NCBI GenBank assembly: GCA_020431545.1
Contig: JAGQIB010000150.1
Span: 1-5,377 of the forward strand
Source of the DNA: Gemmatimonadota bacterium
Lineage (GTDB): Bacteria > ARS69
Length of the DNA: 5,377 nucleotides
Direction: 5' to 3'
Shown here in pieces: positions 1 to 5,377 of the stretch. Every line of letters starts with the position of its first letter. Position 1 is the first letter of the stretch. The notes beneath the pieces were generated by a model, which was not told the DNA's origin, did not search any database, and worked only from the letters and a program-made list of their open reading frames with translations. Position numbers and translations under genes: made by a program.

Positions 1-199
1 AGTGCACACGGAGGATGTCGCCGGGCGGGATCGGGAGGATCGTTCCCCGGAAAGACGGGGCGTAGACCTTGTACCCGGTGGCGGTCCGATCGAGGACCTT
101 GGTCACGTAGGAGCCTTCGAAGGCTCCCGTGGGGATCGCGAGGAGGATCCGCTGATTGACGACGGGAGAGGGCACGCCATCTCCCGGACCGGTACGCAT
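1..199 (-). CDS. Flagellar brake protein, YcgR-like PilZN domain (5' part only)
   Basis: The gene is cut by the window edge. 66 codons are visible from an ATG at 199-197, preceded by a good AAGGAG ribosome site at 209-214 with a 9-nt spacer. After about 15 variable residues the protein reads as a beta-rich N-terminal PilZN (YcgR-type) domain: ILLAIPTGAFEGSYVTKVLD, then a TGYKVYAP strand, then a FRGTILPIPPGDILRVH segment. The pattern 'Y-x-T-x-V-x-D ... AP ... G-x-x-(L)P-x-x-x-GD-x-x-x-V' is typical of that family. In known members a C-terminal PilZ domain binds cyclic-di-GMP and the protein slows or biases the flagellar motor; here that half, with its RxxxR and DxSxxG motifs, would lie outside the window. 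Position 52 nt after the FliT-like gene, in the same direction, supports a motility role. The family call rests on the motif pattern only; a different small beta-barrel protein is possible. Confidence 0.62.
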   Translation of the reverse strand, partial: MRTGPGDGVPSPVVNQRILLAIPTGAFEGSYVTKVLDRTATGYKVYAPSFRGTILPIPPGDILRVH

Positions 200-251
200 C
201 GACCCACTCTCCTTCCCCACGTCATCCCCGAAGCGGACACGCTAGCAACGG

Positions 252-584
252 TCAGCTGCGCTCGTCAATCCACTTGCCCGCGCCCGAATGCAGCGCGCCG
301 TACCCCTCGAGACCGCGTCGTCCCCGGGTGGTCTCGGCGAGCGCCTCACCCAGGCGATCGCGCCAGGACAGCAGGCTCTCCTCGGACGCGCGATCCTCCG
401 CCAGGATCTCCTCGACCACGGAGTGGAACGCGGCCCGCCCCGAAGGCGGGGTCTCCCTCCGCAGTCGCTCGAGCTCTCCGAGCAGTTGCTGCCGGCGACC
501 GAGCACGCTCTCCATCCGCTCCAGATCGCCCTCGACGGCGGCCGCGCGGAAGTCCTGGGCGAGCTCTCGGAAGCGGTTCAACAC
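252..584 (-). CDS. Small helical FliT/FlgN-type flagellar protein, probable export chaperone
   Basis: This is a 110-residue, Arg/Glu/Leu-rich protein that looks almost wholly alpha-helical. It has helices at about residues 1-18, 19-43 and 52-88, separated by a TPPSGR turn at 45-50. It has no signal peptide or membrane segment. The tail (about 88-108), with GLEGYGALHS followed by WIDE, resembles the Gly-Tyr-x-x-Asp ending seen in many FliT-like proteins encoded just after fliS. FliT proteins are cytosolic chaperones for FliD, and FlgN proteins serve FlgK/FlgL; which applies here cannot be told from the sequence, though adjacency to fliD-fliS favours FliT. It starts 23 nt after the fliS stop. 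The start is uncertain: GTG at 584 has no clear ribosome site at normal distance, whereas an in-frame CTG at 602 lies 8 nt after GAAGGGG and would add six residues. Function is inferred mainly from size, helicity and position. Confidence 0.6.
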   Translation of the reverse strand: MLNRFRELAQDFRAAAVEGDLERMESVLGRRQQLLGELERLRRETPPSGRAAFHSVVEEILAEDRASEESLLSWRDRLGEALAETTRGRRGLEGYGALHSGAGKWIDERS

Positions 585-599
585 GACGGTGGAATCGTC

Positions 600-617
600 C
601 AGTTTCGCTACCCCTTC
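600..617 (-). promoter_or_regulatory. Ribosome site before the FliT-like gene that favours an upstream CTG start
   Basis: On the minus strand GAAGGGG (617-611) overlaps the last codons of fliS and is followed 8 nt later by CTG (602-600), in frame with the FliT-like protein. The annotated GTG (584-582) has no purine-rich site in the preceding 5-12 nt. Either translation begins at CTG, or it is coupled to termination of fliS at 610-608. No ATG exists in frame between the fliS stop and residue L2. Confidence 0.35.
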
Positions 618-1024
618 AGGTGCAGACCGACCGCGGACATCGTGAGCGGTCGGGCCGTATTGTGGGCCTCCTCCGCCGGCATGGTCTCGAAGCCCTCGCG
701 CAGACGCGCGAGGACCTCGACCGCCGCCGCGAGACCGGGATCCCGGTGTTCCTCGTGCGCCACGCGAATGCGCTCGAGCACGAACAGGTAGAGCTGCAGG
801 AGCTTCTGGGCCATGTCTCCCGCTTCCAGGTCGAGCGCGGTCAACAGACCGCCCACGATCTGCTGCGCCTTGAACAGGCAGGACGTCGGGTCCTCTCCGT
901 CGGCGAGCAGCGTGACCGCCTCGTTCAGGTGAGCCTCGGCCGTCTCGTAGAGCCGGATCACGACATGACGCGAGCTCACCGTTCCGTTGCCCACGTTTCG
1001 ATACGTTTCGATCCTGGAACCCAT
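608..1024 (-). CDS. fliS: Flagellar export chaperone FliS
   Basis: The 138-residue product has the normal length and all-helical layout of FliS, the cytosolic chaperone that binds the C-terminal D0 segment of flagellin and keeps it unfolded until export through the flagellar type III system. Recognisable family features, in order, are the N-terminal Tyr of the YRNVGNGTVSS segment (residues 8-18), the 'VIRLYETAEAHLNEA' helix (22-36), the 'CLFKAQQIVGGLLTALDLEAGD' helix region (49-70), and 'AQKLLQLYLFVLERIRVAH' (72-90), which corresponds to the conserved nL..LYdym...L..A helix. The open frame extends far upstream into fliD, but the ATG at 1024 is chosen because it gives the family length and has GGGAG just before it (short, 4-nt spacer). 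It starts 20 nt after the fliD stop and ends 23 nt before the FliT-like gene, which suggests translational coupling. Confidence 0.95.
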   Translation of the reverse strand: MGSRIETYRNVGNGTVSSRHVVIRLYETAEAHLNEAVTLLADGEDPTSCLFKAQQIVGGLLTALDLEAGDMAQKLLQLYLFVLERIRVAHEEHRDPGLAAAVEVLARLREGFETMPAEEAHNTARPLTMSAVGLHLKG

Positions 1025-1044
1025 TCTTCTCCCGCTGATCGACG

Positions 1045-3033
1045 TTAACCGTTGGAGGACGTGGTCAGGGCGCTCGTCTGCGCCGAGATGAAGTTCGACT
1101 GCGACTGCAGCTGATTGAGTACCGACTCGAGATTCGCGTACTTCCTCTCGAGGAACGACCGGTACACGTCCAGCGAATCCTGCTTGCGGAGAATGTCCTC
1201 CGCGTAGCGATCGATGAGCCGTTCCACGGACCCGGAGATCCGGGCCAGCGTGCCATCGACCGAGTCCGTCAGCTCGACGAGACGACGATCGACGTTCCCG
1301 CCGATGCCTTCCGTGAAGGAGGCCTGGAACGTGACCGGGCCGTTCGTCCCGTCGTCCGTCACCTGGAACTGGAGACCCGACCACGTCGTGTCGTCGTCCG
1401 CGGTGAGGATCTGCCCCTTCCCGGTGGCGGCCTCCCCGTTGATCGTCCCCTCCACGTCGGTGCCGGCGACCTCCGTGCCGAGCGCCGCGCTCAGCCCGAG
1501 CGCCGTCGCCGCCCCGCCGGACGTCCCGATGATCTTGATCTTCGTGGCGCTGCCGAACTTCGTGGACGTGAACTCGAAGTGACCGGTGGACCCTCCGTCC
1601 TCCGCGAACGACACGGAGGCGGTCAGACCGTTCAGCTCGTCGCTTCCGTCGATCGCGCGTTGAATCGCGGTCGCGAGCGCGTCGCCGTCCGTGTAGGTGC
1701 CGTGGGTCAGATGCACGACCTCCGATCGCCGGCCGTCGAGCTCGATCACGAAGGCGTCGTTCGTGCCGTCGATCGTGATGCCGCCGGAGAGGTCGATGGT
1801 GGCGCCTTCCAGCTTGGCCCGCGTGGCGGCCGTGGTCACCGCGACTTCCACGGACTCACCGCCGAGCAACAGGTCCTTCGGGGCCGAGAGCCAGCGCACG
1901 CCCTCGCCGTCGAAGGTCGCGTTCGTGCGGAACAGGTTCGCCACCGCGTCGAAGTCGTTCTCCAGCGCATCACGGAACTCCGCTTCGTCGAGCTTCAGCG
2001 TGCCGTCCGAGCCCGAGGAGATTCCGATGCCGAGGAGCGACTTGTACGTCGCGTCCTCGAATCCGGACAGCGGCGACATGATCCGTCGGCGGATGTCACC
2101 CGCGATCCCGGTCAACGTGGAGTTTCCGATCAGCGGCGGCCGCACGCCGACGTCGGGATCGTACGAGTACTGGCTGTTGACGAAGCCGACCACGGAGTTG
2201 AAGCGGTCGACGAAGTCGGAAAGGCTGGTCGAAAGAGCCTCCACGTCGCGCGAAACGGAGACCGTGGCGCGGTCCGCGGAGCCGGATTCGTGCGTCTTGT
2301 GCACCGTGATGTCCAGCCCGTCGACGACGTTCTCGAACGTGTTCGTGGCCGAGTACAGCTGAAGGCCGCTCTCCCCGCCGAAGCGCAGGATCGCGTCCAG
2401 GCCGTCGGTCACGTTGCTCGCGAGGTCGGGCGTCGTGCCCCCGGAGAGACCCGAGGTATCCACGGTGAAGCGGTTCAGCTCGCCGGTCGCGTCCGAAACG
2501 AGCACGAGATGGTAGGACTCCTGCCCCGCCGCCTCGGAGCGGACCAGCGTCGCCGTGACGTCCGCCGCGGACTCGTTGATCAGGTTCGCGAGATCGGCCA
2601 GCGTCGTCCCCGCCGCGACGTCGATGTCGGTCGGTCCGGCCGGTCCCGAGATCGTGAGCGTGCCGGAGCCGACGACCTCCGCGGTGGAGTCGAAGGCCTG
2701 GGACTGCACCTGGTGCGCGGTCGCGAGCCGCTCCACGAAGAAGTCCCACGAGCCGAACGCGGCGTCCGTGGCGGCCGATGCGGTGACGAAGTCCTCGTCG
2801 GTCGACTCGACGTGGTTGCCTTCCCACAGCGAGCGGTCGCCGAGGCGCGTCGCCTCGATCTTCATCGAGACCAGGATCGCCTCGAAGGACTGCCAGGCGG
2901 CCAGCTCGGCCGTCTTCGCCGACTGGCGGTTCTGCAGCAGGGCGATCGGTCCGGACCGGGAAGTGACCAGGGCGTCGATCAACGACGCCGTGTCGAGTCC
3001 GGACACGATGCCCGAAATCTGATTGACGCTCAC
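1045..3033 (-). CDS. fliD: Flagellar hook-associated protein 2, filament cap FliD
   Basis: FliD forms the cap at the filament tip and inserts exported flagellin subunits. This one has 662 residues, at the long end for the family. The N-terminal FliD_N region (about 5-110) opens with the signature ISGIVSGLDTASLIDALV and a coiled-coil-prone segment (25-65). A flagellin-IN type motif follows (about 121-180), with GSGTLTIS and the TLADLANLINES helix. The FliD_C region begins near 205 and contains the DFVDRFNSVVGFVN helix (273-286). An added beta-rich section at about 380-530 leads into VEGTINGEAATGKGQ (527-541) and the terminal amphipathic helices (580-655), with the oligomerising NLESVLNQLQSQSNFISAQT tail. 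The start is GTG at 3033, placed 8 nt after GGGAAGGG; it gives the conserved N-terminus directly. The gene lies between flaG (60-nt gap) and fliS (20-nt gap), a classic order. Confidence 0.96.
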   Translation of the reverse strand: MSVNQISGIVSGLDTASLIDALVTSRSGPIALLQNRQSAKTAELAAWQSFEAILVSMKIEATRLGDRSLWEGNHVESTDEDFVTASAATDAAFGSWDFFVERLATAHQVQSQAFDSTAEVVGSGTLTISGPAGPTDIDVAAGTTLADLANLINESAADVTATLVRSEAAGQESYHLVLVSDATGELNRFTVDTSGLSGGTTPDLASNVTDGLDAILRFGGESGLQLYSATNTFENVVDGLDITVHKTHESGSADRATVSVSRDVEALSTSLSDFVDRFNSVVGFVNSQYSYDPDVGVRPPLIGNSTLTGIAGDIRRRIMSPLSGFEDATYKSLLGIGISSGSDGTLKLDEAEFRDALENDFDAVANLFRTNATFDGEGVRWLSAPKDLLLGGESVEVAVTTAATRAKLEGATIDLSGGITIDGTNDAFVIELDGRRSEVVHLTHGTYTDGDALATAIQRAIDGSDELNGLTASVSFAEDGGSTGHFEFTSTKFGSATKIKIIGTSGGAATALGLSAALGTEVAGTDVEGTINGEAATGKGQILTADDDTTWSGLQFQVTDDGTNGPVTFQASFTEGIGGNVDRRLVELTDSVDGTLARISGSVERLIDRYAEDILRKQDSLDVYRSFLERKYANLESVLNQLQSQSNFISAQTSALTTSSNG

Positions 3034-3041
3034 GGTTCCAT

Positions 3042-3049
3042 CCCTTCCC
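3042..3049 (-). promoter_or_regulatory. Ribosome binding site fixing the GTG start of fliD
   Basis: Minus-strand GGGAAGGG (3049-3042) lies 8 nt before GTG (3033-3031). The ATG visible at 3041-3039 is out of frame with FliD and abuts this site, so it is not the start. The conserved FliD N-terminus (NQISGIVSGLD) begins three codons after the GTG. Confidence 0.7.
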
Positions 3050-3093
3050 GGAGTAGAGACGAAGAAGACCGACGACGGAACGGACCGTGTCGA

Positions 3094-3510
3094 CTACGTC
3101 GTCTCGTCGAGGAACACCCCCACCATCTCCCGCATCCGCACCATCAGATCCAGGAACTCCCGCGGGGGACTTTCCCGGATCACCTCGCCGGAATTCCGAT
3201 CCACGACCTGGACGAACAGCTGTCCAGTCTCCTCGTGCACCCGGAAACCGAGACGTTCGTTGAGCATCTTGAGATCACGGTCCGCCTCATCCACGAGCCG
3301 CTTGACTTCGTCCCGCGACTCCGGAGTCTCGAGGGAAGGCGCCACGCCCTCCTGGTCGGACTCCTCTTCCCCCCCACGCGTCGCCGGCGGTACCGAGACC
3401 GGAGCGGGTGCCACGCGCGCGCCACGCGGAGTGACGGAGTCGGCTTCCGCCGGCCTCGCCACCGCGTAGTTCGTCGCCCGGGACACCGAGACGAGCGAAG
3501 AGAGATCCAT
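3094..3510 (-). CDS. flaG: FlaG family flagellar protein
   Basis: The 138-residue protein has two parts. Residues 1-65 are low-complexity, rich in Ala, Pro, Arg and Glu (for example APAPVSVPPATRGG) and probably disordered. Residues 66-137 are the FlaG domain: a helix with VKRLVDEADRDLKMLNERLG, the strand pair GFRVHEETGQLFVQVVD, then SGEVIRESPPREFLDLM and a final helix ending VGVFLDE. The 'LgF..he..g...V.v.D..tgEvIReiPpeE.L.l' pattern is diagnostic. FlaG is encoded beside fliD in many polar flagellates, and its loss alters filament length there; its biochemical role is not settled. The ATG at 3510 has a strong GGAGG site (3520-3516), 5-nt spacer. It lies 65 nt after flagellin, across a strong hairpin, and 60 nt before fliD. 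Confidence 0.94.
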   Translation of the reverse strand: MDLSSLVSVSRATNYAVARPAEADSVTPRGARVAPAPVSVPPATRGGEEESDQEGVAPSLETPESRDEVKRLVDEADRDLKMLNERLGFRVHEETGQLFVQVVDRNSGEVIRESPPREFLDLMVRMREMVGVFLDETT

Positions 3511-3532
3511 GACGTCCTCCGTTTGTCAGGTT

Positions 3533-3566
3533 GCGGCGGGGAGGACTTCGAGCCCTCCCCGGCCGC
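3533..3566 (-). terminator. Long GC-rich hairpin between flagellin and flaG (possible attenuator or 3' stabiliser)
   Basis: On the minus strand GCGGCCGGGGAGG (3566-3554) pairs with CCTCCCCGCCGC (3544-3533), 12 base pairs with one bulged base, around a 9-nt loop. It starts 9 nt after the flagellin stop (3578-3576). The sequence after it (AACCTGACAAACGG) has no U-run, so it is not a standard intrinsic terminator. It may cause partial termination, or protect the 3' end of a processed flagellin mRNA, allowing more flagellin than FlaG/FliD. The pairing is seen directly; the function is inferred. Confidence 0.55.
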
Positions 3567-3575
3567 CCACCTTCA

Positions 3576-5291
3576 CTACCCGATCAGCCGGAGAACCGTC
3601 TGAGGGATCGCGTTCGCCTGCGCCATCATCGCGGTGCTGGTCTGCGCGAGAATCTGCCGCTTCGTGAACTCGGCCATCTCGAGCGCCAGGTCCGCATCGC
3701 GGAAGGTCGACTCGGCAGCGCCGAGGTTCTCCGCCGCGACCCGCAGGTTGTTCAGGTTCGACTCCAGCGTGTTGCGCTGGAACGCACCGAGCTCCGACCG
3801 CTGCGTCGAGACCGAGTCGATCGCCGCGTCGATCAGGAGCAGCGCATCCGCCGCGCCTTCCGCCGTGGTGACGTCGATCTCGTTCAGGCTGTCGAAGTTC
3901 GAGTTGTTGCTCACGCCCTGGGCCAGCTGGTCGGCGGCCATGTTCTGGACACCGATCTTCACCTGCTGGCCGTAATTCGCGCCGACCTGGAACACGAGCG
4001 AGTTGTCGAGCACCGAGATGGTGCCGGAACCCGCCGTGACGCTCTGGCCGAACACGAGGTTGAGCGCGCCACCGGACTGGAGACCCGACTTCACGGAGCT
4101 CTCCTTGCCGGCGGTCATCGTCACGGTGTCGCCGTTGTCCAGGTTCACGTCGAACGTCGCGGCCGTGATCGTGAGCTCGAGGGTGGCGTTCTTGAACGCC
4201 GCCTGGCTCGTACCGGCCGTGTCGAGGACGAGCGAACCGCCGCGACTGTCGGTCAGGGTGACGGAGCCGGCCGTGTTCGAGAGCTCCTGGGTCGGACCCT
4301 GATCGAGCTGGATCGTCGCCGTGGTGCCGGACGAACCGGTCAGCGTGCTCAGACCGAGGTCGGCCTGGGTCAGGTTCGAACCGTCGACCGCGACCGAGAT
4401 GGCCTGGGTGCCACCCACGTCCGCCGTCTCGATGCGCAGCGAACCGTCGAGGGCGACGGAGGCCGTGAACGAGGTGGTGGCGGAGTTGATCGCGTCGGCG
4501 ATGTTCTGCGCGGTGTTCACGGTGTCGGACGCGAAGGACACGACCGCCGTGGTGGCACCGTTGCTGATCGTCATGGTGCCGCCCGCGTCGATCACGGACT
4601 CACCGAGCGTCAGGTCGCTCTGGATGAACGCCGACGTGGCCGCCTTCACGGTCACGGTGTGCGTTCCCGCGGTCAGGCTGGACGGAGTCGGATCGACCGT
4701 GTTGTCCAGACCGGCGTTCGAGGCCGACGTCTCGTCCGCGTACAGACCCGCCGACGCCGTCACGTTGGACACGGTCAGCGTGTGCGTGCCGGAGGCGAGA
4801 GTCGAGTTCTTGGCCGTGGAGAGGCCGACGCCCGACGCGCCTTCGATGTACGCCTTGTTGTTCGTCGAGCCGTCCAGCAGGTTCTTCGTACCGAACTGGG
4901 TCGTCTCGGCGATGCGGCTGATCGTGTCGAGCGACGAACGGATCTGCGCCTGATCGGCGGCGAGAGCGGTGTCGTCGTTCACGCCTTCGTTCGCGGCGTG
5001 AATCGCGAGCTCGCGCATCGTCGTGAGCAGGTTGTGGATCTCGTTCATGGCGGCTTCCGCGGTGTTGATCATCGCGGACGCCTGCTCGGAGTTCTCGACC
5101 GCCTGGTTCAGCGACGCGACCTGGGCACGGAGCTTCTCGGAGATCGAGAGACCGGCCGGATCGTCCGCGGCGGAGTTGATGCGCAGGCCCGAGGAGAGCT
5201 TCTCCAGGGACTTGTTCATCATGAAGTCGTTGCTGGAAAGGTGCCGCCAGGCGTTGAGAGCGCCCGTGTTGTGATTGATGCGGAGACTCAC
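3576..5291 (-). CDS. fliC: Flagellin, filament subunit
   Basis: The 571-residue product is a complete flagellin. The N-terminal D0/D1 helices (about 1-140) begin SLRINHNTGALNAWRHLSSN and contain KLSSGLRINSAADDPAGLSI (31-50), the MRELAIHAANEG segment (92-103) and TQFGTKNLLDG (131-141). The C-terminal D1/D0 part starts near LVFQVGAN (432-439) and runs through AFQRNTLESNLNNLRVAAENLGAAES to the end VLRLIG. The centre (about 145-430) is variable, Thr/Ser/Gly-rich and beta-like. It holds two copies of a (S/A)GTHT(V/L)TV motif 41 residues apart (165-174, 206-215) and a flagellin-IN-like stretch (about 238-300). No cysteine was seen and Trp appears only at residue 15. It is exported by the flagellar type III system, with no Sec signal peptide. 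The GTG start at 5291 is fixed by AAGGAGG 6 nt upstream and by the family N-terminus. Regulation probably includes the hairpins in its leader. Confidence 0.97.
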   Translation of the reverse strand: MSLRINHNTGALNAWRHLSSNDFMMNKSLEKLSSGLRINSAADDPAGLSISEKLRAQVASLNQAVENSEQASAMINTAEAAMNEIHNLLTTMRELAIHAANEGVNDDTALAADQAQIRSSLDTISRIAETTQFGTKNLLDGSTNNKAYIEGASGVGLSTAKNSTLASGTHTLTVSNVTASAGLYADETSASNAGLDNTVDPTPSSLTAGTHTVTVKAATSAFIQSDLTLGESVIDAGGTMTISNGATTAVVSFASDTVNTAQNIADAINSATTSFTASVALDGSLRIETADVGGTQAISVAVDGSNLTQADLGLSTLTGSSGTTATIQLDQGPTQELSNTAGSVTLTDSRGGSLVLDTAGTSQAAFKNATLELTITAATFDVNLDNGDTVTMTAGKESSVKSGLQSGGALNLVFGQSVTAGSGTISVLDNSLVFQVGANYGQQVKIGVQNMAADQLAQGVSNNSNFDSLNEIDVTTAEGAADALLLIDAAIDSVSTQRSELGAFQRNTLESNLNNLRVAAENLGAAESTFRDADLALEMAEFTKRQILAQTSTAMMAQANAIPQTVLRLIG

Positions 5292-5292
5292 T

Positions 5293-5309
5293 GGATTCCT
5301 CCTTGATCC
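5293..5309 (-). promoter_or_regulatory. Flagellin ribosome site in a hairpin loop, CsrA-site-like
   Basis: Minus-strand GGAT (5309-5306) and ATCC (5296-5293) can pair around a 9-nt loop CAAGGAGGA, which holds the whole Shine-Dalgarno sequence AAGGAGG (5304-5298). UCAAGGAGG is close to the core of the CsrA consensus ACARGGAUG, and GGA in a hairpin loop over the ribosome site is the usual repressive CsrA geometry. The 4-bp stem is weak on its own. CsrA binding is inferred. Confidence 0.45.
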
Positions 5310-5320
5310 GAACTACCCGC

Positions 5321-5334
5321 GGGCTTCCTTGCCC
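5321..5334 (-). promoter_or_regulatory. Second CAAGGA hairpin in the flagellin leader
   Basis: Minus-strand GGGC (5334-5331) pairs with GCCC (5324-5321) around the loop AAGGAA. The sequence GCAAGGAAGC matches the CsrA consensus ACARGGAUGU at 7 of 10 positions and repeats the CAAGGA core of the site over the ribosome binding site 26 nt downstream. Paired sites at such spacing are the known target layout for a CsrA dimer. The hairpin is seen; its role is inferred. Confidence 0.4.
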
Positions 5335-5340
5335 ACGTGT

Positions 5341-5364
5341 CCCTCCCCGGGTTTCGCCGGAGGG
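5341..5364 (-). other. GC-rich inverted repeat upstream of flagellin
   Basis: Minus-strand CCCTCC (5364-5359) and GGAGGG (5346-5341) are perfect complements around a 12-nt loop, GGCGAAACCCGG, which can add two inner G-C pairs. There is no following U-run. It could be the end of an upstream gene's transcript or part of the flagellin leader. The window ends 13 nt further upstream, so this cannot be decided. Confidence 0.3.
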
Positions 5365-5377
5365 TGGTCGCGTGCAA

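Noticed and set aside
200..251. Possible terminator between the FliT-like gene and the PilZN gene
   Set aside because: No stem longer than the GCTAGC palindrome and no U-run were found in this 52-nt gap, so read-through is more likely.
2..1048. Plus-strand open frame of 348 codons across the PilZN, FliT-like and fliS genes
   Set aside because: It overlaps three genes on the other strand, each supported by family pattern or context, and its composition (Arg, Pro, Ala) is that of an antisense shadow.
608..1384. FliS reading frame extended upstream to 258 codons
   Set aside because: The extra 120 codons overlap fliD, look unlike protein of any family, and FliS is normally 125-140 residues. The ATG at 1024 gives the right length.
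3030..3041. Three-codon ATG-GAA-CCG-TGA minigene whose stop overlaps the fliD GTG start
   Set aside because: The ribosome site touches the ATG with no spacer, so initiation there is unlikely. A match this short is expected by chance.
3034..3081. GTTCC/GGAAC inverted repeat that could close a loop over the fliD ribosome site
   Set aside because: Only five base pairs with a loop of about 37 nt, and no further pairing to support it.
1579..3603. Plus-strand open frame of 674 codons opposite fliD and flaG
   Set aside because: It is antisense to two well-recognised genes, has a very Arg/Val/Gly/Asp-rich composition typical of frames opposite GC-rich coding DNA, and shows no domain pattern.
3531..5306. 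Plus-strand open frame of 591 codons covering the whole flagellin gene
   Set aside because: It mirrors the flagellin codons, is extremely rich in Arg, Gly and Val, and has no recognisable family. It arises from the scarcity of stops in GC-rich DNA.
5316..5339. Palindromes CCCGCGGG and CACGTG in the flagellin leader as operator sites
   Set aside because: Short palindromes are frequent in DNA this rich in GC, and neither is repeated nor placed against a recognisable promoter.

Overview
The window is a single co-directional flagellar filament gene cluster on the minus strand of a GC-rich genome (roughly 60-65% GC by eye). Read 5' to 3' on the minus strand, i.e. from high to low coordinates, the order is: flagellin (5291-3576), FlaG (3510-3094), the filament cap FliD (3033-1045), its neighbour chaperone FliS (1024-608), a short helical FliT/FlgN-type protein (584-252), and the first 66 codons of a YcgR/PilZN-type flagellar brake protein (199 to the window edge). 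Gaps between genes are 65, 60, 20, 23 and 52 nt. None has a terminator with a U-run, so the six genes are plausibly one operon or one main transcript with internal attenuation.

The products cover the late steps of filament assembly. Flagellin is the filament subunit. FliS is its cytosolic chaperone. FliD caps the tip and folds exported flagellin into place. FlaG is associated with filament length and cap function. The small FliT-like protein would be a chaperone or regulator for the cap or hook-associated proteins. The PilZN protein points to cyclic-di-GMP control of motility tied to filament production. Flagellin, FliD and probably the FliT-like gene use GTG (or rarer) start codons.

The gene content only says that this is a flagellated bacterium. 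The flagellin starts with an INHN-type D0 domain and ends LRLIG. FliD is large (662 residues), with an insertion domain in its C-terminal half. These features fit a delta-proteobacterial or FCB-type Gram-negative better than an enteric one, but the phylum cannot be fixed from this window.

The genes are conventional, and most of the unexplained structure is in the RNA leaders. The flagellin leader has two small hairpins that each show a CAAGGA motif in the loop, the second one containing the Shine-Dalgarno sequence. This is the arrangement expected for CsrA control of flagellin translation. A long GC-rich hairpin separates flagellin from flaG and could set the flagellin-to-cap ratio. No RNA genes, CRISPR arrays, insertion sequences or other mobile elements were seen. 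I do not see a clearly novel system.
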